Below are positions 9,224-17,194 of a DNA stretch of 64,000 nt, piece by piece. Both the position numbers and the translations under genes were made by a program. Every line of letters starts with the position of its first letter. Position 1 is the first letter of the stretch. Location: positions 11,963 through 75,962 of the forward strand of contig CAYJBH010000010.1 in the NCBI GenBank assembly GCA_964368625.1, written 5' to 3'. Below the pieces are notes generated by a model. The model worked only from the letters and a program-made list of their open reading frames with translations. It searched no databases and was not told where the DNA came from. Origin of the DNA: CAYJBH01 sp964368625 (GTDB taxonomy: Bacteria > Bacillota > Clostridia > Oscillospirales > Ruminococcaceae).

Positions 9224-9928
9224 ATGTCAGGCCATTCAAAATGGAGCACAATTAAAAGAAAAAAAGAGAAAACCGACTCTCAACGAGCTAAAATTTTCAC
9301 CAAGATTGGTAGAGAAATCCAGGTTATTGTTAGGGAGGGCGGCTCTGATCCTGTATCTAACAGCAGATTAAAGGATGTTATTGCAAAGGCTAAATCGCTT
9401 AATGTTCCAAACGATAATATCAACCGGTTAATACAAAAGGCAAGCGCAAACGACAAGGATAGCTACGAAGCTGTAATTTATGAAGGTTATGGCCCTGCCG
9501 GACTTGCATTTATTGTGGAAACTTTAACCGACAACCGCAACCGAACAGCAGCTAATTTGCGCCACTATTTCGACAAGTATGGTGCCGGTCTCGGTACCAG
9601 CGGTTGCACAGCATACCTTTTTGCTAAAAAGGGCGTGATTTTTATTTTAAATCAAGAAGGCCTTGAGGATAAAATTCTTTTAGCTCCTATCGAAGATTAC
9701 AGTTCCGATGATGACGGCTTTGAGATAGTTGTTGCACAAGAGGATTTTAATGCAGCCGTATCTTATTTTGAAGATCTTGGTATAGTTCCGGAGTCGGCAG
9801 AGATAACCTATCTACCTTCAACCACAATTGCTGTTGAATCCGCAGAACACCAAAAAAACTTAGAATCGTTGATTTCACTTTTAGAGGACGATGACGATGT
9901 ACAAGATTTTTGTACAAACCTTGAGTAG
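9224..9928 (+). CDS. yebC: YebC/PmpR family protein
   Basis: YebC-family proteins bind nucleic acid or ribosomes and have been described both as transcription regulators and as translation factors that help at difficult proline stretches. The diagnostic N-terminus MSGHSKWSTIKRKK is present, with GYGPAGLAFIVETLTDNRNRT at about residues 87-107 (only its core is diagnostic). Total length is 234 aa, slightly short of the usual 240-250. An AGGAAAAG site precedes the ATG. It is the first gene of an apparent three-gene unit with the pseudokinase (21-nt gap) and a glycosyltransferase-like gene, ending at the terminator at 12241. Confidence 0.9.
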   Translation: MSGHSKWSTIKRKKEKTDSQRAKIFTKIGREIQVIVREGGSDPVSNSRLKDVIAKAKSLNVPNDNINRLIQKASANDKDSYEAVIYEGYGPAGLAFIVETLTDNRNRTAANLRHYFDKYGAGLGTSGCTAYLFAKKGVIFILNQEGLEDKILLAPIEDYSSDDDGFEIVVAQEDFNAAVSYFEDLGIVPESAEITYLPSTTIAVESAEHQKNLESLISLLEDDDDVQDFCTNLE

Positions 9929-9949
9929 AATTTAAAAGGGGGAATATAC

Positions 9950-11569
9950 TTGAAGAACACAAAGCTATGTGTATTCTGTAAATCAAGAATAGACAGTGAT
10001 ACCACTGTTTGTCCTTTTTGTGCTATTGAGGCTACAAACACCAATCCGGTAGGAAGCCTTGAACTTGGCACTGTAATTAAAAATAAATATACTTTGGGAA
10101 GCTTTGTTACCATCGATGGCGAGGGTATCACCTATGAGGCTCTTGTTAATGCTACCGCCGAAGAGGTTATGATTAAGGAGTTTTTGCCCATTGCTCTTTG
10201 CGCCTCTCGCAGACCAACCGGCGAGGTAGTTCCGCGCCCCGGTAACGAGGTTCAATATAAAACTACACTTAGCGATTTTATTGATCTTTATAAAAATTTA
10301 ACTCGTGTTGCGGCAAACCCAGGTTTATTAAAGGTTGTTGACCTTTTACAGGATAATCAAACTGCCTATGCAGTTACCGAAAGAGTTTCAGGTAAAACAC
10401 TACGTGAATATCTTGAAACAAAAAACCAAAAAATCCCATTTGAAAAGGCTGAGGAAATGCTGGAGCCTGTTTTTTCCGGACTTTTGGCTATCCATGATAT
10501 AAAGCTTTTGCATCGTGGTGTATCTCCTGATACCATCTACGTTAAGGATGACGGTGAGCTTATGCTTGGCGGATACGCAACTATATCTCTTAGAACCACA
10601 AAGAGCTCGTTAAAGCCACAGCTGTTTAGCGGATACACCGCTCCAGAACAGTATGTTGTAACTGAGTTTCATGATACCGGCACCGATATATATGCTGTTG
10701 CAGCGGTACTGTATCGTATGATTACCGGGATAGAACCTCAGGATGCAAAGGAACGGTATACCGCAGATAATCTAAAGGTTGCAAGAGGACTTGCAGGCAA
10801 TATACCAAACCTTGCAACATCGGCGATACATCGAGCGCTTAGGCTTAGCATTGAGGAGAGAACTGCAACAATTTTACAGCTGCTTAGCGAATTTGAAGCA
10901 GCACCGGTTACACCCATATCAAAAAAAGTACAACCAAGAAGTAAAAAGAATTCAATTAGTCCCTTTGTATACATAGTATTGATAATGTTGGTTCTTGCAG
11001 TAGGAATAATTGTCTATGCATGGAATTTAATACAGCAAACCATGCCGGTTGAAGCGGTAGATTCATCTGCGGTTACAGAAAACCTTGCAGAAGATGTGGT
11101 AACCGATGCTGCTAATGCAAGAATTACTCCTCGTTTTATAGGGCTAATGTATGATGACATTATTACTGACACCGAGCTTCAGGAAAAATATTTATTCTCA
11201 GCACCCGACGAACGATATAATCTTACCTATCCCGCAGGACAGGTGTTTGCACAGCAACCATTACCGGAAGAGCCCTATGCTGAGGGCACTCCGATTCAAT
11301 TAATCGTGAGTCTTGGACCCGAGCTTGGAGTTATTCCTGCCGAGCTTTATGGGATGACGCAGCTTGAAGCCGAGGTTCTCCTTGACGAGATGGGTGTAGA
11401 CTTTGAGTTTTTTAACAAGGAAGACGATAGCGTTCACCCGGGAACTGTAATGTATTCTGAACCTGCCGTTGGTGAAGATGTTATAATTGATCCATCTACC
11501 GTAGTTAAAGTTTATGTAGCTATTCCTACCAATATTGATCCTGCCCCCGAAACAGATCCGAACGCTTAG
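9950..11569 (+). CDS. Membrane PASTA-domain pseudokinase with N-terminal zinc ribbon
   Basis: The start is a TTG at 9950, chosen because AAAAGGGGG lies about 7 nt upstream. Domains in order: a Cys4 zinc ribbon (Cys7, Cys10, Cys21, Cys24), a protein-kinase fold (about 41-316), one membrane helix (about 338-360) and two PASTA-like repeats outside the cell (about 390-455 and 460-525). The VAIK-type lysine (Lys76) and an APEQY motif survive. The catalytic HRD is HRG (188-190), the metal-binding Asn is Thr195, and DFG is GGY (207-209). It therefore probably cannot transfer phosphate and may act as a sensor or scaffold for cell-wall fragments. That role is inferred from the PASTA domains. Confidence 0.85.
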   Translation: MKNTKLCVFCKSRIDSDTTVCPFCAIEATNTNPVGSLELGTVIKNKYTLGSFVTIDGEGITYEALVNATAEEVMIKEFLPIALCASRRPTGEVVPRPGNEVQYKTTLSDFIDLYKNLTRVAANPGLLKVVDLLQDNQTAYAVTERVSGKTLREYLETKNQKIPFEKAEEMLEPVFSGLLAIHDIKLLHRGVSPDTIYVKDDGELMLGGYATISLRTTKSSLKPQLFSGYTAPEQYVVTEFHDTGTDIYAVAAVLYRMITGIEPQDAKERYTADNLKVARGLAGNIPNLATSAIHRALRLSIEERTATILQLLSEFEAAPVTPISKKVQPRSKKNSISPFVYIVLIMLVLAVGIIVYAWNLIQQTMPVEAVDSSAVTENLAEDVVTDAANARITPRFIGLMYDDIITDTELQEKYLFSAPDERYNLTYPAGQVFAQQPLPEEPYAEGTPIQLIVSLGPELGVIPAELYGMTQLEAEVLLDEMGVDFEFFNKEDDSVHPGTVMYSEPAVGEDVIIDPSTVVKVYVAIPTNIDPAPETDPNA

Positions 11570-11589
11570 CTAACGAAGGGAAGTTTAGG

Positions 11590-12207
11590 TTGATTATCGG
11601 AATTGATTTAACCATTGTTGCTCTAGGTGTTGTTAATGATGATCGCGAGAATGTTCAGGTTATACGCGATAACTTTAACGACGGCTTGCGTGATGCTGTG
11701 GGCGAATATATAATGTTTATAACCTCATTGGATGTAAATGCACCTGATAGAATTGATAAACAGCTCGCACTTCTGAAACAGAGCGATGCAGATATCTGCT
11801 TTTGCGGTGCAACGGTTGAGGAAGGCGAGGATTTTAATCCTGCAGGATACACAGGAACTATCCCCCCTGCTACCGTGGCGGTTGCTAACATCTGCCTATC
11901 TGCTGCGATGTTTAAAACCGAAAAGTTAAGGAGGAATATTGGTGACGAGCCAATAGTAAAGGATAATCCTTATTTCTGGATAAAAGCACTTAGAGGAGCT
12001 GTTTGCGCACCGCTTTGCGAAAATTTAGTATCTGTTTTCAGTAATATACCTTACAATTTCAGAGAAAGTTACGGAACGAAGCAACAGGCAAAATTTCATC
12101 CGTTAACAACATACAAAAGCGAGTATGAGCGTATAGCTAATAGCAGTGTGTTTAAGTTGGCTTCTATACCCGGAAAGATAACAAAAAATATTTTCAAAAA
12201 AAAATAA
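11590..12207 (+). CDS. Half-size glycosyltransferase-A-like protein, probably non-catalytic
   Basis: A TTG start at 11590 follows an AAGGGA site about 9 nt upstream. The 205-aa protein resembles the second part of a GT-A fold: NFNDGLRDAVGEYIMFITS at about 28-46 corresponds to the usual segment leading to the DxD motif, but the acidic DxD is reduced to SLDV. The N-terminal nucleotide-binding half is mostly missing. A block with MFKTEKLRRN and NPYFWIKALR matches a block in the C-terminal domain of the protein at 27879 (MFKTAFLRN, NPYFYLSVLR), so the two are probably related. It lies 20 nt after the pseudokinase gene. Function unknown. Confidence 0.65.
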   Translation: MIIGIDLTIVALGVVNDDRENVQVIRDNFNDGLRDAVGEYIMFITSLDVNAPDRIDKQLALLKQSDADICFCGATVEEGEDFNPAGYTGTIPPATVAVANICLSAAMFKTEKLRRNIGDEPIVKDNPYFWIKALRGAVCAPLCENLVSVFSNIPYNFRESYGTKQQAKFHPLTTYKSEYERIANSSVFKLASIPGKITKNIFKKK

Positions 12208-12240
12208 AATATTTTTAAACTTTAAGGTTCATTTAAGTTT

Positions 12241-12286
12241 AGTGGTTTATTCTTAGGTCAAGGAAAAAGAATAAACCACTAATTTT
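12241..12286 (+). terminator. Intrinsic terminator after the yebC operon
   Basis: A perfect 14-bp stem (12241-12254 with 12267-12280) with a 12-nt loop, followed by AATTTTTT. It lies 33 nt after the glycosyltransferase-like gene and before htrA. Confidence 0.8.
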
Positions 12287-12312
12287 TTATTTAACTTATA
12301 AAGGAGTAATAT

Positions 12313-13563
12313 ATGAATAGTTACAATTATCAAAACGAAAACGAATATAGTTCCCCAACCCAATATCCTCCAGTAGTAAATAGTTACCCTTCAAACAATG
12401 CTACAAGCAATAAAAAAAATGGCGGAAAAGGGAAAAAGGCATTAAAGGCAGTTTGTGTCTTGACCGCCGTTGCACTCGTTGGAACTGCCAGCGGCTTTGG
12501 TGGTAGCTTTTTATATAGCTCTATGAATCCCCAGATACAGGTAGAAACATCTACTACATTAGGCACAGATGCAGGCATTGTTACACCTACAAACAGCCAA
12601 TCCTCTACCGAAAGCCTATCGGTAGCACAGATAGCAGAAAAAGCACAACCATCAGTAGTTGAGATTACCACCGAGGTTGTATCGTACGGACAGTTTAGCG
12701 AATCCTATGTCGGCTCAGGTGCCGGAAGTGGCGTAATAATTAGCGAAGACGGTTATATAGTAACCAACCATCACGTTATAGAAGATGCCTCCAAAATAAC
12801 GGTAACAGCCTTCGACGGTTCTTCCTACGAAGCGAAACTAATAGGAACTGATTCCGAGACCGACCTCGCAGTTCTTAAGATAGATGCCAACGGCTTAACA
12901 GCTGCAACCATCGGTTCCTCTTCAGATTTACAAATTGGCGATTATGTTATGGCAATAGGTAATCCTCTTGGGGAGCTAGGTGGCACCGTTTCGGATGGTA
13001 TCGTTAGTGCATTATCCCGTGAAATAACCATTGAAGGCGAAACAATGACTCTCCTTCAAACTAACGCAGCAATTAACCCCGGCAACTCCGGCGGTGGCCT
13101 GTTTAATGAAAACGGTGAACTGATTGCAGTGGTAAATGCAAAATCCTCCGGTGTTGAAATAGAAGGTATTGGATTTGCCATACCGATAGATATAGCGGTA
13201 GAGGTTATTGAAGATTTAACTGAAGTCGGATATGTTCAGGGAAGATTTACATTAGGCGTAGGGCTTATTGAAATTAACGATGAAGCCACTGCCATGCTAT
13301 ATAGAGTAAATGATCTCGGTGTTTATATTCAAAATCTAACACAAGGTGGAAATGCACATGTTGCAGGCTTACAGGTTGGCGATAGAATAGTTGAGTTTAA
13401 CGGTAAAGAGATTAGTACAAACGATGATCTTTTAACCGAGATGGAAAATCTTGAAGCAAATCAAACAGTAGATGTTTTAGTAGAACGCGGCGGTGACCTT
13501 GTAATTATCGAAGTGTTATTGATGGAAGAAACCGCTGAATCTATACAGGAAGTTAGAAGCTAG
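12313..13563 (+). CDS. HtrA/DegP-type membrane serine protease with PDZ domain
   Basis: Surface quality-control protease of the trypsin-like S1C family. The N-terminal 40 residues are cytoplasmic (rich in N, Y and P, then KKNGGKGKK), followed by one membrane segment (about 46-66). The protease domain has the catalytic triad His in TNHHVIEDA (about 153), Asp in ETDLAVLKI (about 183) and Ser in NPGNSGGGL (about 259). One PDZ domain occupies about 310-400 with GLQVGDRIVEFNGKEI. At 416 aa it has normal length. The ATG follows AAGGAG. It sits between two terminators, so it is probably transcribed alone, but its promoter was not identified. Confidence 0.93.
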   Translation: MNSYNYQNENEYSSPTQYPPVVNSYPSNNATSNKKNGGKGKKALKAVCVLTAVALVGTASGFGGSFLYSSMNPQIQVETSTTLGTDAGIVTPTNSQSSTESLSVAQIAEKAQPSVVEITTEVVSYGQFSESYVGSGAGSGVIISEDGYIVTNHHVIEDASKITVTAFDGSSYEAKLIGTDSETDLAVLKIDANGLTAATIGSSSDLQIGDYVMAIGNPLGELGGTVSDGIVSALSREITIEGETMTLLQTNAAINPGNSGGGLFNENGELIAVVNAKSSGVEIEGIGFAIPIDIAVEVIEDLTEVGYVQGRFTLGVGLIEINDEATAMLYRVNDLGVYIQNLTQGGNAHVAGLQVGDRIVEFNGKEISTNDDLLTEMENLEANQTVDVLVERGGDLVIIEVLLMEETAESIQEVRS

Positions 13564-13618
13564 TTAATAGTGCACATAAAAATAATAGTCCAGGCTGAAA
13601 ACAGCCCATACCCATTTA

Positions 13619-13645
13619 GGGAGCCGTTCCTCCTGGCTCCCTTTA
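13619..13645 (+). terminator. Probable terminator hairpin after htrA
   Basis: GGGAGCC (13619-13625) pairs with GGCTCCC (13635-13641) around a 9-nt loop, followed by only TTTA. A smaller 5-bp hairpin (13593-13606) precedes it. The short T run makes this moderate evidence. Confidence 0.5.
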
Positions 13646-13656
13646 CCCAGTAAAAT

Positions 13657-13685
13657 TTGTTATTAATCGTTAATAGTATTATAAA
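13657..13685 (+). promoter_or_regulatory. Predicted promoter with no gene after it
   Basis: TTGTTA (13657-13662), 17-nt spacer, TATAAA (13680-13685). No ORF with a ribosome binding site follows before the terminator at 13779-13819, so this could drive a short noncoding transcript. Confidence 0.4.
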
Positions 13686-13691
13686 TTAGTT

Positions 13692-13819
13692 TACTTTCCT
13701 CGGATACTTTTATCAACACTTAGTTTATTGGGACTTTTTTCTCTAATCATATATCTTACATATATGTGCATATATACAATTACAGGGTTATCGTTTTTCG
13801 ATGGCCCTGTAATTTTTTA
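13692..13819 (+). ncRNA. Possible small RNA, about 125 nt
   Basis: The interval between the predicted promoter at 13657-13685 and a strong intrinsic terminator at 13779-13819 contains no credible reading frame; the only ATG opens 18 codons without a ribosome binding site. It is AT-rich and ends in a very stable hairpin. The combination promoter, short spacer and terminator in an intergenic region is what a small RNA gene looks like, but no known family was recognised. The 5' end is estimated from the -10 box. Confidence 0.3.
13779..13819 (+). terminator. Strong intrinsic terminator
   Basis: ATTACAGGG (13779-13787) pairs with CCCTGTAAT (13805-13813), with an inner ATCG/CGAT pairing in the loop, followed by a run of T. 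It lies upstream of the sugar-operon promoter, so it ends transcription coming from the left. Confidence 0.75.
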
Positions 13820-13821
13820 AT

Positions 13822-13853
13822 TATGTAAAGAATGGTCAACTATGTAAAGAATG
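13822..13853. promoter_or_regulatory. Tandem 13-bp direct repeat upstream of the sugar operon promoter
   Basis: TATGTAAAGAATG occurs at 13822-13834 and again, without mismatch, at 13841-13853. The 19-bp period is close to two helical turns. The second copy ends 5 bp before the -35 box, the usual place for an activator site. No regulator gene is in the window to match it. Confidence 0.5.
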
Positions 13854-13858
13854 TGCTA

Positions 13859-13887
13859 TTGTTAATCACTCAACACAATGATATAAT
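13859..13887 (+). promoter_or_regulatory. Predicted sigma-A promoter of the sugar operon
   Basis: TTGTTA (13859-13864), 17-nt spacer, consensus TATAAT (13882-13887). Within the leader, TTGTTGAA (13896-13903) and TTCAACAA (13916-13923) form an 8-bp inverted repeat that could be an operator or an RNA hairpin. Confidence 0.7.
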
Positions 13888-13977
13888 CAAAACAGTTGTT
13901 GAAGGTAATAGCCGTTTCAACAATAATGGAGGAGTTTGAAATAGAGTTTTCAAACACAGAGAAAGGAACAGTTATTT

Positions 13978-15291
13978 ATGAGTAAGAGCATGAAACGCAT
14001 ATTAGCATTACTGTTAACCCTTGCATTGTCTTTATCATTTGCTTCCTGTATGGGACAGCCTGCCGAGACTGCAGATCCGGAACCAACAACAGAAGATACC
14101 GCAGATGCACCGGCTTCACAAGCAGAAGAAGCATCATCAGAGCCTGTTGAACTTTCAGTTTATGTACCGGGAACCACCGAAATTGATCTTGAAGTTTATA
14201 CTGAAATTGCAGGATATCTTGCAACAGATTATCCTAACGTTACTGTTAACTTCACCCAGATTGGATGGGATGAATACTTCACAAAACTTAACGTTGCTTT
14301 CTCCGGCGGTACAGCTCCTGATGTTTATGGTGTTGGCCTTGGCCAGATCGGACCGGTTTACGCCTCAGGTAGTATGATGTGTATTTCCGACGAACTTCCC
14401 GATTGGGATGGATTTAGCGATATATCCGAAGAATCTCTTTCTCCTGCAATGCAGGATGGCAAGCTTTACGGCTATGCAATGCCAGAAGTTCGCGTTCTTC
14501 ACTACCGCACCGATCTTTTCGAGGAAGCAGGTTTAACCGCTCCTCCAACAACCGTTGAAGAGATTCGTGAATATGCTGAAAAGCTTGTTCAAACAGACGA
14601 CAACGGCAATATCACATTATCAGGCGTTGATATCGGTACAGGCGAACAAACATTGTTTTCATCCATGTTAATGTTTGGTGCAGACAAGCTATGGAACGAT
14701 GATACTACTTCGGCAATGACAGAGCCTGAGGCTCTTGAAGCTCTGGAATGGTGCCAGGGAATTATGCTAGACGGAATTTCAGATGTTCGACTAATGCATG
14801 ATGTTCAGGGAACATTATATTCAAACGGTCTTGCTGCAATGTCATTTGATGGTAGTAATATTTCTGTTGCAGTAGAAAATCTAGGTGTTGAGAATATGGC
14901 TGTTGCACCAATGCCTGGTGACAAATACATGTTAGGCACTACATGCTGGTCGATATATGCTGACACAGCTAACAAGGAAGAATCACTTGCTTTCTGGCAG
15001 GCAATCACCTCTAAAGAAGGCCAGCTATTAATCGCTGAAAAGGTTGGATTTGTTCCTACACGTGAATCTGCAAGAGAGGAATACATTGCAATGAACCCCG
15101 AGTTTAACGAGGTATTCTTTGAGGCAGCCACAAAGGTAACACCATATGGTGCAATGAACGAGCATTTCTTTGACTTTGTAAACAATCTTCGTCCTTTAGT
15201 CGATGAGGTTTACGCAGGAAACATGGACCCTCTAGCTGCAATGACTGCATTTGAAGAGAGTTACACCGAGGCGGTAGCTGCGGCTGAATAA
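13978..15291 (+). CDS. Sugar ABC transporter substrate-binding lipoprotein
   Basis: An extracellular solute-binding protein of family 1, which captures a sugar outside the membrane for the permeases encoded next. A signal peptide (MSKSMKRILALLLTLAL) ends in a lipobox with Cys24 (SFASC), followed by an acidic, Thr/Ala-rich linker. The mature part has the family pattern NFTQIGWDEYFTKLN and the central GMYGYAMP-like segment KLYGYAMPEVRVLHYRTDLF. Length 437 aa is normal. It follows a strong promoter and is separated from the permease gene by a hairpin at 15337-15363, which probably lets the binding protein be made in excess. The sugar is unknown. Confidence 0.92.
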   Translation: MSKSMKRILALLLTLALSLSFASCMGQPAETADPEPTTEDTADAPASQAEEASSEPVELSVYVPGTTEIDLEVYTEIAGYLATDYPNVTVNFTQIGWDEYFTKLNVAFSGGTAPDVYGVGLGQIGPVYASGSMMCISDELPDWDGFSDISEESLSPAMQDGKLYGYAMPEVRVLHYRTDLFEEAGLTAPPTTVEEIREYAEKLVQTDDNGNITLSGVDIGTGEQTLFSSMLMFGADKLWNDDTTSAMTEPEALEALEWCQGIMLDGISDVRLMHDVQGTLYSNGLAAMSFDGSNISVAVENLGVENMAVAPMPGDKYMLGTTCWSIYADTANKEESLAFWQAITSKEGQLLIAEKVGFVPTRESAREEYIAMNPEFNEVFFEAATKVTPYGAMNEHFFDFVNNLRPLVDEVYAGNMDPLAAMTAFEESYTEAVAAAE

Positions 15292-15336
15292 CAGTTATAA
15301 CGCTTTAGCCAAATCGATACAATGGGTTTGACTGAT

Positions 15337-15368
15337 AATGGCCGAGGTAATTCCTTGGCCATTATATT
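15337..15368 (+). terminator. Intercistronic hairpin (partial terminator or mRNA stabiliser)
   Basis: An 11-bp stem (15337-15347 with 15353-15363, including G-T pairs) with a 5-nt loop, followed by ATATTTT. Placed between the binding-protein and permease genes, it would reduce read-through or protect the upstream message. Confidence 0.6.
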
Positions 15369-15383
15369 TTACAAAGGGGAACT

Positions 15384-16280
15384 ATGAAAAATATTAAAAC
15401 AAAGAAAAAAGGCCCTCGCGGCGATAATATAGCCTATCTTTTTATGTTGCCGAACATAATAATCTACGGACTTTTTGTTCTTATCCCTACCGGCTTTACC
15501 ATTTTTTACAGCTTCACTAATTTCAACCTGTTTGAATGGGAATTTGTGGGTTTTAGAAACTACACAAGGTTGTTTAGCGATGATTTTTTTGTAAAATCCA
15601 TTTTTAATACTTTAACCTATGCCGGCGGCACGATCTTTATCTCTCTTGCACTAGGCTTAATTCTTGCCACTATATTGAATGAAAAAGTATTAGGCAGAAA
15701 GGTTTTCCGCCCACTGTTGTTTCTACCTAATACCATTTCGGTTATTGCCGCATCAATGGCATGGCTATATATCTATAACAACAATGTGGGTGTTCTTAAC
15801 TATATCTGTGATGTTTTAGGACTTCCTCAACACAACTGGCTGCTAGAAGAAGAATACGCAATGCCATCTATTATGGCACTTGGTATATGGGCATCGGTTG
15901 GTTATAACATGGTTGTTTTCACCTCAGGCTTACAGGCAATTCCGGGTTATCTTTATGAAGCAGCAAAAATTGACGGTGCATCAGCACTAAGACAGTTTTT
16001 TAAGATTACCTTTCCCCTGCTTGCGCCTACAACCTTCTTTCTATTCATCATGGCAGTTATACGTTCCTTCCAGGTATTCGGTCAGGTTTACAATATGACA
16101 AATGGCGGACCGATGAATGCCACAACTACCATTGTTCACCAGATTTATATTAACGGCTTTGAAGGCTATAAAATGGGGTATGCTTCTGCACAGGCTGTTT
16201 TTCTATTAATAATAACTGCACTCGTTACCCTAATTTCATTTAAATACGGCAACAGTGGCGGCGACACCGAAATTGTGTAG
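15384..16280 (+). CDS. Sugar ABC transporter permease (MalF/UgpA type)
   Basis: Six predicted membrane segments. The cytoplasmic EAA loop that docks the ATPase is present as EAAKIDGASALRQFFKITFP at about residues 192-211. Its N-terminal basic segment MKNIKTKKKGPRG precedes the first helix. The length of 298 aa is normal. It pairs with the permease at 16308 (27-nt gap) to form the membrane channel. No ATPase gene lies in this operon, so a shared MsmX/UgpC-type ATPase encoded elsewhere is expected, as is common for such sugar importers in Bacillota. Confidence 0.93.
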   Translation: MKNIKTKKKGPRGDNIAYLFMLPNIIIYGLFVLIPTGFTIFYSFTNFNLFEWEFVGFRNYTRLFSDDFFVKSIFNTLTYAGGTIFISLALGLILATILNEKVLGRKVFRPLLFLPNTISVIAASMAWLYIYNNNVGVLNYICDVLGLPQHNWLLEEEYAMPSIMALGIWASVGYNMVVFTSGLQAIPGYLYEAAKIDGASALRQFFKITFPLLAPTTFFLFIMAVIRSFQVFGQVYNMTNGGPMNATTTIVHQIYINGFEGYKMGYASAQAVFLLIITALVTLISFKYGNSGGDTEIV

Positions 16281-16307
16281 TAATAAAGAGAAGGAGTTGG
16301 TACAACC

Positions 16308-17180
16308 ATGAATACTTTATCAAACAAAATAACAAGATCAGTGTTGTTTTTCATTATTCTTTGTGTAACCATTATAAGCATGTTGCCTATAATGATAGCG
16401 GTTTTTACTGCGTTTAAAGATGAAACTGAACTGGCGATTGTTAACTTTAGCATACTTCCAAAGTCGTTAAACTTTGATAACTTTATTGAGGCAATGCAGC
16501 GTGGCGACTGGGCGAGATATTTTTTCAACTCAACCCTTGTAACGGTAATTACCGTTGTGGGTAGCATTATCTTTAACTCCCTTTGCGGATATAGCCTTGC
16601 AAGGCTGAATTTTAAGGGACGAAATGCTATATTAATGATATTTATGATGGGCATCATGATTCCACCTCAATCATATATCATTCCTCAATTTATTATGCTT
16701 CGCAGCATTCCTTTAATGGGGGGAAATGATATTTTTGGACTAGGCGGTATTGGTCTTATAAACAGCTATCCCGGACTAATTATCCCCTTTCTATCCGGTT
16801 CTTTCGGTGTTTTTATGGCAAGACAGTTCTATATTAGCTTTCCTAAAGATCTCGATAAAGCTGCAGAAATTGATGGGTGCACTAAATTTCAGATATACTC
16901 AAAGATCTTCCTACCACTTTCAGGAACACTTATTGCAACCCTTACCATACTAAAATTTGTTGCAACTTGGAACGATTTTTTCTATCCGCTAATTATAACA
17001 AACGATAAAGATATGTATACTGTTCAACTTGGTTTACAGGTATTTAGCGGTCTTGGCGGGGTTGAATGGAATGTTCTTATGGCAGCCACTGTGGTTACCA
17101 TGTTACCTGTTATTATCGTTTTTGCTTTTGCTCAAAAATACTTTGTTGCAGGTATAGTAAGCACCGGTATGAAGGCATAA
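16308..17180 (+). CDS. Sugar ABC transporter permease (MalG/UgpE type)
   Basis: The second permease of the importer, 290 aa with about six membrane segments. The EAA loop appears as KAAEIDGCTKFQIYSKIFLP at about residues 185-204. The C-terminal segment QKYFVAGIVSTGMKA is typical of the MalG/UgpE group. An AAGGAG site precedes the ATG. It is 14 nt upstream of the URO-D family gene, so the importer and the enzymes are a single unit. Confidence 0.93.
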   Translation: MNTLSNKITRSVLFFIILCVTIISMLPIMIAVFTAFKDETELAIVNFSILPKSLNFDNFIEAMQRGDWARYFFNSTLVTVITVVGSIIFNSLCGYSLARLNFKGRNAILMIFMMGIMIPPQSYIIPQFIMLRSIPLMGGNDIFGLGGIGLINSYPGLIIPFLSGSFGVFMARQFYISFPKDLDKAAEIDGCTKFQIYSKIFLPLSGTLIATLTILKFVATWNDFFYPLIITNDKDMYTVQLGLQVFSGLGGVEWNVLMAATVVTMLPVIIVFAFAQKYFVAGIVSTGMKA

Positions 17181-17194
17181 CGAAAGGGTGAAAC

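Noticed and set aside
9950..11569. Active PASTA kinase (PrkC/Stk1)
   Set aside because: HRD, catalytic Asn and DFG are all replaced; calling it an active kinase would be wrong.
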